Part shown: one piece after another, positions 28,851 through 37,452 of the stretch | Numbering within the stretch: position 1 is the first letter of the stretch | How the letters are laid out: each line of letters begins with the position of its first letter | NCBI RefSeq assembly: GCF_002155425.1 | Contig: NZ_MUYG01000009.1 | Coordinates: 310,001-374,000 of the forward strand | Length of the DNA stretch: 64,000 nucleotides | Reading direction: 5' to 3' | DNA from: Erythrobacter donghaensis | GTDB taxonomy: Bacteria; Pseudomonadota; Alphaproteobacteria; Sphingomonadales; Sphingomonadaceae | Notes under the pieces: generated by a model | Databases searched by the model: none | What the model was told of the DNA's origin: nothing | Seen by the model: the letters and a program-made list of their open reading frames with translations, nothing else | Made by a program: the position numbers and the translations under genes

Positions 28851-30341
28851 GTGATGCCGATGACGCCCCTCAATGTGACTCACCCCTTCTGCGATGCCGA
28901 TGGCGACAAGCTGCGCGAGGAGTGCGGGATTTTCGGTGCCATCCGCGCCAATGATGCCGCCGCGACCACCGCGCTCGGCCTCCATGCGCTGCAGCACCGC
29001 GGGCAGGAAGCCGCCGGGATCGTCAGCTATGACGGCAAGGAATTCTACGCCAGCCGCGGGCTTGGCCATGTGGCCGAGAATTTCTCCTCTTCCGAAGCCA
29101 TCGCCGCCCTGCCCGGCCATATGGCAGCAGGCCATGTGCGCTATTCCACCACCGGCGGATCGGGGCTCCGCAACGTCCAGCCGCTTTATGCCGAGCTTGC
29201 CAGCGGCGGCTTTGCGGTGGCGCATAACGGCAATATCTCCAACGCCATGAGCCTGCGCACCGATCTGGTGAACAAGGGTTCGATCTTCCAGTCGACCTCG
29301 GACACCGAGGTGATCATCCACCTCGTCGCCACCAGCCGCTATCCCACTATTGCCGACCGGCTGGTGGACGCGTTGCGACTGGTCGAGGGCGCCTATGCGC
29401 TGATCGTGATGACGCCCGAGGGCATGATCGCGTGCCGCGACCCGCTCGGCATCCGGCCGCTGGTGATGGGGCGGATGGGGGATTCGATCCTGTTCGCCTC
29501 CGAAACCGTCGCCTTCGACGTGGTCGGGGCCGAGGTGATCCGCGAAGTCGAACCGGGAGAGCTGGTGCTGGTCGACTTCGCCGGAGAGATCCGTTCGGTC
29601 CGCCCCTTCGGCAGCCCGGCGGCGCGGCCCTGCATCTTCGAGCATGTTTATTTCAGCCGTCCGGACTCGGTTTTCGCCGGGCGCTCGGTCTACGAAGCGC
29701 GCAAGGCGATCGGCATGGAGCTGGCGCAGGAAGCCCCGTGCGAGGCCGATCTGGTTGTGCCGGTGCCCGACAGCGGCGTGCCTGCGGCGATCGGCTTTGC
29801 GATGCAATCGGGCCTGCCCTTCGAACTCGGCATCATCCGCTCGCACTATGTCGGGCGCACCTTCATCCAGCCGTCCGACGGCGCGCGCCATTCGAGCGTG
29901 AAGCGCAAGCACAACGCCAACCGCGCGCTGGTCGAAGGCAAGCGCATCGTGCTGATCGACGATTCGATCGTGCGCGGCACGACCAGCCTTAAAATCGTCG
30001 AGATGATGCGCGAGGCGGGTGCCAAGGAAGTCCATTTCCGCGTCGCCAGCCCGCCCACCGCGCATTCCTGCTTCTACGGGGTCGACACGCCCGAACGCTC
30101 CAAGCTGCTCGCCGCGCGGATGGAGCTGGAGCCGATGCGCGAATTCATCAAGGCCGACAGCCTCGCCTTCATCTCGATCGACGGGCTCTACCGCGCCGTG
30201 GGCAAGGAAAAGCGCGACAAGGCCTGCCCGCAGTTCTGCGACGCCTGCTTCACCGGCGACTACCCCACCAGCCTCACCGACCTTGCCATCGCCGAGGCCA
30301 AGAACGCCGAACTTCCCTTTGCCGATCCGAAAGCTGCCTGA
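28851..30341 (+). CDS. purF: amidophosphoribosyltransferase
   Basis: First committed enzyme of purine synthesis (PRPP + glutamine to phosphoribosylamine). The Ntn-type glutaminase begins at Cys25 in EECGIFGA; about 24 residues precede it and may be removed by processing. The PRPP loop IVLIDDSIVRGTT lies near 363-375, and the C-terminal CPQFCDACFTG matches the family. GTG 28851, ATG 28854 and ATG 28860 are all possible starts; no strong ribosome site separates them. No cvpA partner upstream; the 215-bp gap to the permease gene shows nothing definite beyond a possible TTGACT -35 near 28776. Confidence 0.96.
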   Translation: MMPMTPLNVTHPFCDADGDKLREECGIFGAIRANDAAATTALGLHALQHRGQEAAGIVSYDGKEFYASRGLGHVAENFSSSEAIAALPGHMAAGHVRYSTTGGSGLRNVQPLYAELASGGFAVAHNGNISNAMSLRTDLVNKGSIFQSTSDTEVIIHLVATSRYPTIADRLVDALRLVEGAYALIVMTPEGMIACRDPLGIRPLVMGRMGDSILFASETVAFDVVGAEVIREVEPGELVLVDFAGEIRSVRPFGSPAARPCIFEHVYFSRPDSVFAGRSVYEARKAIGMELAQEAPCEADLVVPVPDSGVPAAIGFAMQSGLPFELGIIRSHYVGRTFIQPSDGARHSSVKRKHNANRALVEGKRIVLIDDSIVRGTTSLKIVEMMREAGAKEVHFRVASPPTAHSCFYGVDTPERSKLLAARMELEPMREFIKADSLAFISIDGLYRAVGKEKRDKACPQFCDACFTGDYPTSLTDLAIAEAKNAELPFADPKAA

Positions 30342-30345
30342 TCCC

Positions 30346-31062
30346 ATGACCGATACGACGAAGCCGCTTTCCGGCAAGACCGCGCTTGTCACCGGCGCGA
30401 GCCGCGGGATCGGCGCTGCCACCGCGATCGCACTGGCGGGCGCGGGCGCGCACGTCATCCTCGTCGCACGCAAGGTGAAGGCGCTGGAGGCGGTGGAGGA
30501 CACGATCCATGGCCTCGGCGGCACGTCGACCATCGCCCCTGTCGACCTGACCGAGCCCGATGCCGTCACCCGGCTCGCCGCCGCGATCGGCGGACGCTGG
30601 CCGACGCTCGACATCATGGTGCTGGCCGCGGCCTATCTGCCCGAGCTGACCCCGGCTTCGCAGATGGAGCCCAAGCAGTTCAATCAGGCGCTGCTGACCA
30701 ACGTGGTCGCCACCCAGGCGCTGCTCGCCGGGTTCGATCCGCTGCTGCGCCGTGCCGAGGCGGGGCGGATCATCGGCCTGACCAGCAGCGTCGGCAGCAA
30801 CCCCCGGCCCTATTGGGGTGGCTACAGCGCCACCAAGGCCGCCTTCGAGAACCTGCTCGCCACCTATGCCGCCGAGGTCGAGCGCCTCAGCCCCCTGCGC
30901 GTGGCGATCGTCGATCCCGGCGCGACCCGCACCGAAATGCGCGCCCGCGCCTATCCGGGCGAGAACCCCGAAACGGTCAAGCCCCCCGAAGTCGTAGCCG
31001 AGCGGCTGGTGGCGCTGCTGGCCGAAGGGTTCGAAACCCTCCACCGTGAACGGATCGACTGA
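30346..31062 (+). CDS. SDR family oxidoreductase
   Basis: 238-residue Rossmann-fold short-chain dehydrogenase. Cofactor motif TGASRGIGAATAIALA near the N-terminus, then LAAAYLPELTP, LTSSVGSNPRPYWGGYSATKAAFENLLATY with the SxnYxxxK catalytic set, and IVDPGATRTEMRARAYPGE. The NNAG motif is altered to LAAA. ATG 30346 lies 4 bases after the purF stop, so the two are cotranscribed; a frame open back to 30019 is a shadow of purF. Substrate unknown. Confidence 0.9.
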   Translation: MTDTTKPLSGKTALVTGASRGIGAATAIALAGAGAHVILVARKVKALEAVEDTIHGLGGTSTIAPVDLTEPDAVTRLAAAIGGRWPTLDIMVLAAAYLPELTPASQMEPKQFNQALLTNVVATQALLAGFDPLLRRAEAGRIIGLTSSVGSNPRPYWGGYSATKAAFENLLATYAAEVERLSPLRVAIVDPGATRTEMRARAYPGENPETVKPPEVVAERLVALLAEGFETLHRERID

Positions 31063-31086
31063 CGCGGGAACATCCCTACCCGCGCA

Positions 31087-31094
31087 TTAACCAT
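31087..31094 (+). promoter_or_regulatory. CtrA-like half site upstream of the PilZ gene
   Basis: TTAACCAT equals the 8-base CtrA half motif described for alphaproteobacterial motility and pilus genes, 87 bases ahead of the PilZ start. A second TTAACCAA is at 31172-31179. The full TTAA-N7-TTAA arrangement is absent, so this is tentative. Confidence 0.35.
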
Positions 31095-31114
31095 TTGCTG
31101 CAAGCCTCCCTTAA

Positions 31115-31155
31115 CGAAATGAGTCGCATTTCGCGGGGTGGACCAAACCACCGCG
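31115..31155 (+). other. two adjacent hairpins in the PilZ 5' leader
   Basis: CGAAATG-agtcg-CATTTCG (31115-31133) and CGCGGgGTGG-accaaa-CCACCGCG (31132-31155) share two bases at their junction, so they compete for pairing. They end 25 bases before the PilZ ATG. Either a leader structure or the end of the purF-SDR transcript; there is no T-run. Confidence 0.45.
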
Positions 31156-31180
31156 AGACCGCAGCACAGGGTTAACCAAC

Positions 31181-31522
31181 ATGCCGTCAGGTTCAGACAT
31201 CTATCGTGCCGCAGCGCAGGAAGATCGCTGCGGCCCGCGCACGCGTCTGACAATCCCCGCCACCTTGCGCGCCTCCGGCGGGCGGGCGTTCCAGAGCGTG
31301 GTGCACGATCTTTCGATCTCGGGCTTTTCCGCCGCATCGATCAACCGGATGCACGAAGGCCAGATGTGCTGGCTGACGCTGCCGGGGCTCGAGTCGCTGC
31401 AGGCCGAAGTCGTGTGGTGGGACAATTGCATCGTCGGCTGCGCGTTCAGCGAGCTGCTTAGCCCGATCGTGCACGACAACATCCTGCAGCGTTACAGCAA
31501 CCTCGGCGCCTATCGCCCGTGA
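31181..31522 (+). CDS. PilZ domain protein
   Basis: 113 residues, essentially a lone PilZ domain, the c-di-GMP receptor fold. RTRLTIPATLR supplies the arginine-rich N-terminal element and VVHDLSISGFSAASI the [D/N]xSxxG motif; VVWWDNCIVGCAFSE closes the barrel. The usual RxxxR is present as RTRLTIPATLR, spaced slightly differently, so ligand binding is likely but not certain. ATG start follows GGGTTAACCAAC, a weak ribosome site. Confidence 0.88.
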   Translation: MPSGSDIYRAAAQEDRCGPRTRLTIPATLRASGGRAFQSVVHDLSISGFSAASINRMHEGQMCWLTLPGLESLQAEVVWWDNCIVGCAFSELLSPIVHDNILQRYSNLGAYRP

Positions 31523-31552
31523 TCCGGCGGCGGCGGGGTGCCGCCGTGCGCC

Positions 31553-32788
31553 TCAGCGGACCTCGGCTGCGACCTTGCGGCTGAGGTCGAGGATTTCGCC
31601 CCGCGTCGCCCCGCCGCTCGCCTGCATCCAGTTGCCGAAATAGGCGAACACCACCCGCTTGTCGGGGAACAGGGTGATCCCTTGCCCGAAGATCCCCTGC
31701 GCGCCAAAGGTGCCCTGCGGATAGGTCCACCACTGGTAGCCGTAGCCAAAACCGCTGTCGCCGAAATCGACCTGACTGTCGGTCGCTTCGGCGAACCAGC
31801 CCTCGGGCACCGCGCCCTTCCCGCCTTCAAGCACGAACTGCCCCATGCGCGCATAGTCGCCGAGCGTGATCGACAGGCAGCACCCGCCGATATTGCCGCC
31901 GCGCGGATCGACCATCCAGAACAGGCCGCCTGCGAACCCAGCCGGGTCGATGATCTTGGTCTTGGCATATTCCGCCAACGGCTGTCCGACCGCATTTTCG
32001 ACCAGCACGCCGATCAGATTGGTCTCCCCGGTCTTGTAGACCCACTTCGTCCCCGGCTCGGCCTCCCGCGGGAGCGCCTTCATCTGGGCGACCATGGCAT
32101 CGGGGCCATATTCGGAGACGAACCGCGCCATCTGCGCGACATCGGAATTGGGGTCGGTGTAGTTCTCGTCCCACTTGACCCCGCTCGTCATGGTGGCGAG
32201 CTGGCGCACGGTGACGCCTTCGTAGGCGCTGCCGGCAAGGCCAGGGATATACTGCGTCACCGGATCATCGAGGCTGGTGATGAATCCATCCTTGACCGCC
32301 GCGCCGAGCAGGGTCGAGGTGAAGCTCTTGGCGACCGAGAAGCTGGTCCAGCGATCCTGCGGGCCCATGCCGAGGCCATAGGCTTCATAGGCGACCTTGC
32401 CGTCGACCAGCACCATAATCCCGGCCGTGCCGGTTGCGGCCATCGCCGCCTGCAATTCGGCCTGCAATTCGGCGCTGAGCGGCGCGCCCTTCTCGAGCGG
32501 GCGCGGCCTTGCGGCAGCGGGGACTTCGTGGCCGGCAAACCACTGCTCCATTGCGCGGAAGCGCTCGCTGCGCTGTTCATCGCTCCAGAACAGCACCTGC
32601 AGATCGGACGGATCGCGCGCGGGCGGCTGAACGAGGCGCGCGGCAGGCGTCGCCGGGCCTTGGGTCGCGGCCTCGGCGGCCGGTTGCGCTGCGGCTTGCG
32701 GCTCCGCGCTGGCAGGCGCTCCGGACAGCAGCGCCGCCAGCACCAGCCCCGAAACCGCGCCTCTGATATTGCCGAGGTTCATGGCCAT
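31553..32788 (-). CDS. serine hydrolase, class C beta-lactamase/esterase family
   Basis: 411-residue exported serine hydrolase. Signal peptide ends near ASA; a Pro/Ala/Gln-rich spacer (25-55) follows. Catalytic Ser151 and Lys154 in FSVAKSFTS (SxxK), with a family YxN-type position near YAKTKIIDPAGF and GYQWWTYPQG toward the end. Such proteins are usually esterases, D-aminopeptidases or 6-aminohexanoate hydrolases rather than resistance enzymes; the sequence resembles the latter group. Monocistronic between convergent pilZ and phrB. Confidence 0.88.
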   Translation of the reverse strand: MAMNLGNIRGAVSGLVLAALLSGAPASAEPQAAAQPAAEAATQGPATPAARLVQPPARDPSDLQVLFWSDEQRSERFRAMEQWFAGHEVPAAARPRPLEKGAPLSAELQAELQAAMAATGTAGIMVLVDGKVAYEAYGLGMGPQDRWTSFSVAKSFTSTLLGAAVKDGFITSLDDPVTQYIPGLAGSAYEGVTVRQLATMTSGVKWDENYTDPNSDVAQMARFVSEYGPDAMVAQMKALPREAEPGTKWVYKTGETNLIGVLVENAVGQPLAEYAKTKIIDPAGFAGGLFWMVDPRGGNIGGCCLSITLGDYARMGQFVLEGGKGAVPEGWFAEATDSQVDFGDSGFGYGYQWWTYPQGTFGAQGIFGQGITLFPDKRVVFAYFGNWMQASGGATRGEILDLSRKVAAEVR

Positions 32789-32854
32789 TGTCTCACCCTC
32801 TCCCGATCCTGTGTGAGGGGCTTAGGCGGGCACGGGGGCAATCGGCAAGCCCTG

Positions 32855-34246
32855 TCAGCCGTCCTTCATTTCCTTGAGCGCCGCCAGCGCCCGCTCGCGC
32901 GCGGCCTTGTGAGCGATGATCTTGCGCGGATAGCCCGAAGGCCTGCGCCCGAATTCCTCCGGGTCGTGGACGTAAGGCTCCTCCAGCCCCTTCAGCTCGG
33001 GCAGATAGGTGCGGAGATAGCGCGCCGCGTCGAACTTCTCCGACTGAGTCAGCGGGGCCATGATCCGGCTGAACATGTTGCTGTCCACCCCGGTGCCCGC
33101 GGTCCATTGCCAGTTGGTGGCGTTGGAGGCGTAGTCGGCGTCGCACAGCGTGTCCCAGAACCACTTCTCCCCCTCGCGCCAGTCGATCAGCAGGTGCTTG
33201 ATGAGGAAGCTCGCGGTGATCATCCGCACGCGGTTGTGCATCCACCCGGTCTGCCACAGCTGGCGCATCCCGGCATCGACGATCGGATAGCCGGTGCGGC
33301 CTTGCTGCCAGGCCTTGAGATCGCTGGCGGCTTTCTCGTCGGTATTGGGATCGCGCCAGCCGAACCGGTCGAAATCCTCGCGGTAGTTCTGCGTGGCATA
33401 GCCGGGGAATTGCAGGATGGCGTTCTGCGAATAGTCGCGCCAGATCAGCTCGCCCTCGAAAGTGCGCCAGCCATCCGATCGCTTGTGCTTGAAGCGGTGC
33501 CAGATCTGGATCGGCGAAATCTCGCCGAAGTGGAGGTGCGGGGAAAGGCGCGAGACCTTGTCGACGCTGGGGAAATTTCGCTTGTCGTCATAGTCGTCGA
33601 GATCGGCTTCCCATGCTTCGAGGCGCTCGTGCGCCGCGTCTTCGCCCACCTGCCAGAAGTCGCGCATTCCGCCCGCCCAGTCGGGCTTGGTGGGGAGGAG
33701 GTTCCAGTCGGCCAGGTCGTCGCTCGCGGGCCAGCTGTCCGGCGAGGACAGCGTCTCGGGTGCAGGCAGTTCGTCGCGCGGGGGGAAGACGGCGCGCATC
33801 GCGCGGGAGAAGGGCGTGTAGATTTTGTAGGGATCGCCGCTGCCCGTGGTGACGCTGCCCGGCCGCATCAGGAAATTGCCGTCGTAGAGTTGCAGATCGT
33901 GGCTTTCGGCGAGCTTCTTCTGCGCTTTCCGCCACCAAGGCTCGTAATGGCGGTTGGCATGGATGGCGGTCGCGCCGGTCTGCTTGGCGACCTTGGCCAG
34001 TTCCTCAACCGCATCTCCGCGGCGCAGGATCAGCTTCGCGTGCCTTTGGGCGAGGCTGTTCGACAGGTTTTCGAGCGAATGATGCAGCCACCAGCGCGAG
34101 GCCCCGCCATAGGCGTGGTGCTTCGGGCTCTCGTCATCGAGCACATAGACGCACACCACCGGCCCGGCCTTGGCGGCATGGTAGAGCGCGGGATTGTCGG
34201 CGAGGCGCAGGTCGCGGCGGAGCCATACGATTTGGGTTTGGGGCAT
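32855..34246 (-). CDS. phrB: deoxyribodipyrimidine photo-lyase
   Basis: 463-residue light-dependent repair enzyme for cyclobutane pyrimidine dimers. N-terminal alpha/beta antenna domain (IVWLRRDLRLADNPAL), and a C-terminal helical FAD domain with GRTGYPIVDAGMRQLWQTGWMHNRVRM and TNWQWTAGTGVDSNMFSRI, the FAD and DNA-contacting blocks of class I photolyases. Normal length. Downstream of the REP triplet at 34282-34416, which lies just before its start. Confidence 0.95.
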   Translation of the reverse strand: MPQTQIVWLRRDLRLADNPALYHAAKAGPVVCVYVLDDESPKHHAYGGASRWWLHHSLENLSNSLAQRHAKLILRRGDAVEELAKVAKQTGATAIHANRHYEPWWRKAQKKLAESHDLQLYDGNFLMRPGSVTTGSGDPYKIYTPFSRAMRAVFPPRDELPAPETLSSPDSWPASDDLADWNLLPTKPDWAGGMRDFWQVGEDAAHERLEAWEADLDDYDDKRNFPSVDKVSRLSPHLHFGEISPIQIWHRFKHKRSDGWRTFEGELIWRDYSQNAILQFPGYATQNYREDFDRFGWRDPNTDEKAASDLKAWQQGRTGYPIVDAGMRQLWQTGWMHNRVRMITASFLIKHLLIDWREGEKWFWDTLCDADYASNATNWQWTAGTGVDSNMFSRIMAPLTQSEKFDAARYLRTYLPELKGLEEPYVHDPEEFGRRPSGYPRKIIAHKAARERALAALKEMKDG

Positions 34247-34281
34247 CGGTTACTCTGGTTTCTGGTTTCCTCACCCAACGC

Positions 34282-34416
34282 CGTCATGCTGAACTAGTTT
34301 CAGCCGCTACCCTCATTTCCAATCCCGTCATGCTGAACTCGTTTCAGCATCCATGGTGCCCCCCGAGCGGACATTGGCGGAGGAAGAATGGATCCTGAAA
34401 CGAGTTCAGGATGACG
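34282..34416. repeat. REP-like triplet, unit CGTCATGCTGAAC-GTTTCAG
   Basis: Three copies of one unit: 34282-34306 and 34325-34354 direct, and 34390-34416 inverted (read as GGATCCTGAAACGAG, TTCAGGATGACG). Each unit is itself an imperfect palindrome (CTGAA...TTCAG), and copies two and three can pair into a long hairpin. Sits between the divergent-facing ends of phrB (start) and the YdjM-like gene (stop). Confidence 0.85.
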
Positions 34417-34418
34417 AA

Positions 34419-35369
34419 CTAGGGAAGTTCCTCACACCGCACATCCGGCAGCGCCACCGAGAACCGGTCCCGCGAGAGCGGATCGTAGGAACGGGCGTCG
34501 TAGAGGATCACCGAGCCGTCGTCGGCGCGGGTTGCAAAGGGCGCGCGCGACCAGAACAGGAAGGCGCCAAGCCGACTGTTATCCCCTGAGGCTTCGGTAA
34601 ATGGGCGCACCTTGCACTGCACAGCCTTGGAATTGGCATAGCCATAGCCAAACGCGGCTCCATCCCAGTCGCTCGAAATCCAGCGCCCGTCCCCAAGCTC
34701 CGCAATCTGCTCGCGCCGCCAGAATTCGAACGGCACGGGTGCCGCGATGTGGGCGAGCGGATAGGGTTCGGTCCTTGTGCCGCGCGTTTCATAGTTGAGC
34801 CAGGTAATCGCCCCGTTCACCCCGATATAGGCCAGCATCGCCGCCACGCCCAGCCGCCCCGCGCGCGACCAATCAGCCCCCGTCTTCTCCCGCCGCCGCG
34901 ACACCCAGATCGCCGCGATCAACATCGCCCACAACCACGGGTCGATGATGAACAGCGTATCGCCGTAGAACCATTCCGAGGAGAACGGCTCCAGCAGCCG
35001 GATGCCGTAGACGTTGAGCCAGTCGAAGAACGGGTGGCTGAGGCAGCCGATGAAGGCCATCGCATAGAGCCAGCCGAAGCGCATCGGCAGCCGTCCCTCG
35101 GGCCGGGTGCCGCGCTTGGTCTGCCAGCGGTCGAAGGTCCACAAGATCCCCGCCAGCACCAGCGGGAGCAGCACCAGCGCGGGCGGGCCGTGGGTGATCC
35201 CGCGGCGGAACGCGAGATGCTCGGTGCCCTCGAGCCAGAATAAGCACGCCGCGTCCACGTCCGGCAGGTTCGCGCCGATGATCAGCGCGGGCATGGCGAG
35301 TCCGGTGGTCTTCTTCAGCCCCGCCTGCCCCAGCACCGCGCCGACGAGGCTATGTGTCAGATTGTCCAT
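34419..35369 (-). CDS. YdjM-type metal-dependent inner-membrane hydrolase
   Basis: 316-residue membrane protein of the metal-dependent hydrolase/YdjM group (DUF457-like). N-terminal MDNLTHSLVGAVLGQAG and ANLPDVDAA, RRGITHGPPALVLLPLV, CLSHPFFDWLNVYG hold the His/Asp residues that define the family; five or so hydrophobic helices follow, and a soluble C-terminal region of about 110 residues ends the protein. Substrate unknown; some relatives are SOS-induced. Divergent from the esterase gene with about 95 bp between starts. Confidence 0.85.
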   Translation of the reverse strand: MDNLTHSLVGAVLGQAGLKKTTGLAMPALIIGANLPDVDAACLFWLEGTEHLAFRRGITHGPPALVLLPLVLAGILWTFDRWQTKRGTRPEGRLPMRFGWLYAMAFIGCLSHPFFDWLNVYGIRLLEPFSSEWFYGDTLFIIDPWLWAMLIAAIWVSRRREKTGADWSRAGRLGVAAMLAYIGVNGAITWLNYETRGTRTEPYPLAHIAAPVPFEFWRREQIAELGDGRWISSDWDGAAFGYGYANSKAVQCKVRPFTEASGDNSRLGAFLFWSRAPFATRADDGSVILYDARSYDPLSRDRFSVALPDVRCEELP

Positions 35370-35464
35370 CGGAAGAATGGCTAGCGCGCCGCCGCCAATC
35401 TAGCGAGTGGAAATGCGCCGAAGCAGCGCCTATCGCACCGGCAAAGACACCGGAGAGAACCTCG

Positions 35465-36415
35465 ATGACCGACACCCCTTACATCCGCCCCGACATGAAG
35501 GCCTTCCTCGACATGATGGCGCAGGTGAACGGGCCCAAGCTTGTCGACATGACGCTGGAGGAAGCACGCGCGTCCTATCAGGCGCTGCACAACCTCGCCG
35601 ACCGTCCGGCGCGTGCACTGCCGGTGATCCGCGACCTTGCCTGCCCCGGCCCCAATGGCGAGATTCCGCTGCGCCTCTACGACGCCCGCGAGAGCCGCGA
35701 AGGGCCGACGCCGGTGATCGTCTTCTACCACGGCGGCGGCTTCGTGATCGGCGACCTCGACTCGCACCATGCGCTCTGCACCGAGATCGCCGCCCTGGCC
35801 GATCTGCCGCTGGTCGCGGTGCACTATGCACGCGCGCCCGAAGCCCCCTTCCCCGCCGCGATCCTCGATTGCGAGGCGACGACGCGCTGGGTGGCCGCTG
35901 GGCCCGAGGCGCTGGGCCTCACCCCCAGCGGAATCGTCACCACCGGCGATTCCGCGGGCGGCAACGCCACCGTGGTGGTCGGCCAGCTGCTCGCCGCCGA
36001 TCCCGCGCACACGCCCGTGCTGTTGCAGGTGCCGATCTTCCCGCTGGTGGCCGACGCCAACGGCTCGGACAGCATGGCAGCCTTCAGCGAAGGCTTCGTC
36101 CTTACCGCGGAAAGCATGGGCTTCTTCGACACCGCCTACGCCGCCGACCGCGCCGATCCGCGCGGCTTCCCCATCCTCGGGCGGCACGACGACGCCCCGC
36201 CAACCATCGTCGTCACCGCCAGCCTCGATCCGATCCGCGATTCGGGCCGCGCCTATGCAAAGGCGCTGGTCGATGCCGGGCGCGATTGCCTGTTCATCGA
36301 AATGCGCGGGGTGACGCACAGCTTCACCAACTTGCGCGCAGCCGTGCCGAGCACGCAGGGCGATCTCGAACGCATTGTCGCCGCGATGCGCTTCATGCTG
36401 GAGAACCCGGCATGA
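35465..36415 (+). CDS. alpha/beta hydrolase, HSL-type esterase/lipase
   Basis: 316-residue family IV (hormone-sensitive-lipase-like) esterase. Oxyanion motif YHGGGFVIGDLDSH, nucleophile TTGDSAGGNATVV, Asp in TASLDPIRDSG and His in VTHSF. N-terminal cap helices MTDTPYIRPDMKAFLDMMAQ. No signal peptide. ATG 35465 chosen as start of the cap region; an earlier frame to 35354 has no family match. Stop overlaps the rppH start (ATGA). Confidence 0.92.
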   Translation: MTDTPYIRPDMKAFLDMMAQVNGPKLVDMTLEEARASYQALHNLADRPARALPVIRDLACPGPNGEIPLRLYDARESREGPTPVIVFYHGGGFVIGDLDSHHALCTEIAALADLPLVAVHYARAPEAPFPAAILDCEATTRWVAAGPEALGLTPSGIVTTGDSAGGNATVVVGQLLAADPAHTPVLLQVPIFPLVADANGSDSMAAFSEGFVLTAESMGFFDTAYAADRADPRGFPILGRHDDAPPTIVVTASLDPIRDSGRAYAKALVDAGRDCLFIEMRGVTHSFTNLRAAVPSTQGDLERIVAAMRFMLENPA

Positions 36416-36891
36416 GCTTCGACCACCTCCCCTATCGCCCCTGCGCGGGCTTCATGCTGGTGAACCGCGCAGGGCTGGTCTTCGTCGGCGAGCGGATCGA
36501 CCCCTCCGCGCACGGCTACTGGCAGATGCCGCAAGGCGGAATCGACAAGGGCGAGGACGTGCGCGCCGCCGCGCTGCGCGAGCTCGAAGAAGAAATCGGC
36601 GTCGGCCCCGACAAGGTCGAGGTGATCGCCCCCGCCTCACGCCCGATCCGCTACGATCTGCCGCCCGAACTGGTCGGCAAGGTGTGGAAGGGCAAGTATC
36701 GCGGGCAGGAACAGCACTGGTTCCTGGGGCGCTTTCTGGGCGAGGACACCGACATCGACCTCGAAGCGCACGACCCGCCCGAATTCCACGCCTGGCGCTG
36801 GATCGCGCCGGAGGACCTGCCTGCGCTGATCATCCCGTTCAAACGGGCGGTTTACGAGGAAGTGCTGGCGGAATTCCGCAGCCTGATTTGA
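36412..36891 (+). CDS. rppH: RNA pyrophosphohydrolase
   Basis: 159-residue Nudix hydrolase that removes pyrophosphate from 5'-triphosphate RNA and starts mRNA decay. Nudix box GGIDKGEDVRAAALRELEEE spans about 42-64; YRPCAGFMLVNRAGLVFVGER, YWQMPQGGID and KGKYRGQEQHWFL are RppH hallmarks (alphaproteobacterial relatives may also act on Ap4A). Translationally coupled to the esterase gene by a four-base overlap. Confidence 0.95.
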   Translation: MSFDHLPYRPCAGFMLVNRAGLVFVGERIDPSAHGYWQMPQGGIDKGEDVRAAALRELEEEIGVGPDKVEVIAPASRPIRYDLPPELVGKVWKGKYRGQEQHWFLGRFLGEDTDIDLEAHDPPEFHAWRWIAPEDLPALIIPFKRAVYEEVLAEFRSLI

Positions 36892-36895
36892 GGGC

Positions 36896-37390
36896 TTAAT
36901 TCGCCGTGGCGGCGTCCGCGCTGCTCTCCACCGCCAATTTGGGCGAGGGGCCGCGCGCGATGCTTGATTGCAGCGCGACCGTTTCGGGGCATTCGTCACC
37001 GCACAGCGATTGCAGCTTGGCGAGGTTGCGCTTGGCTTTCTCAAGCGCGCCCTTTTCCACCAGCGCCGCGCCTTCGCCCGAGATCGCGGCGAAATTGCCC
37101 GGATCGCGCTCCAGCGCCTCACGGTAGTAACGGATCGCCTTGCCTTGCAGGCCCTGCTGGCGTGCGGCTTCGGCGAGGTCGATGAAGATCGGCGTATAGG
37201 CGGGATCGACCGCCAGCGCGGCTTCGAAGGCGTCGATCGCGGCTTGCGAGTCTCCCGCAGCCAGCGCCGCCTGCCCCTGCCCGATCAGCACCCCCGCGCG
37301 CGGATCGGGGTCGCCGATCTCCGCGCTCGAAATGCTCGCCGTCATGGCCAGACACAGGGACAGAGCGGCGGCAGGGGGCGCGAAACGCAT
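36896..37390 (-). CDS. exported tetratricopeptide repeat protein
   Basis: 164 residues from ATG 37390 with AAGGAG five bases upstream. Signal peptide MRFAPPAAALSLCLAMTASISSA, then at least two TPR units (VLIGQGQAALAAGDSQAAIDAFEAALAVDP and GLQGKAIRYYREALERDP, third degenerate) and a Cys pair in LCGDECPE. Periplasmic scaffold of unknown partner. Convergent with rppH. The frame upstream to 37456 overlaps the rsmB stop and is not needed. Confidence 0.85.
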   Translation of the reverse strand: MRFAPPAAALSLCLAMTASISSAEIGDPDPRAGVLIGQGQAALAAGDSQAAIDAFEAALAVDPAYTPIFIDLAEAARQQGLQGKAIRYYREALERDPGNFAAISGEGAALVEKGALEKAKRNLAKLQSLCGDECPETVALQSSIARGPSPKLAVESSADAATAN

Positions 37391-37452
37391 CAGAAGCTCC
37401 TTCAGTGCATGGGACCGGGAACCGGAAAAGGTGTCCATAACATGCGAGGCTA

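Noticed and set aside
28797..30617. 606-codon minus-strand open frame
   Set aside because: Antisense to purF.
31538..34297. 919-codon plus-strand open frame
   Set aside because: Runs antisense to the beta-lactamase-fold gene and photolyase, both clearly coding; no protein features of its own.
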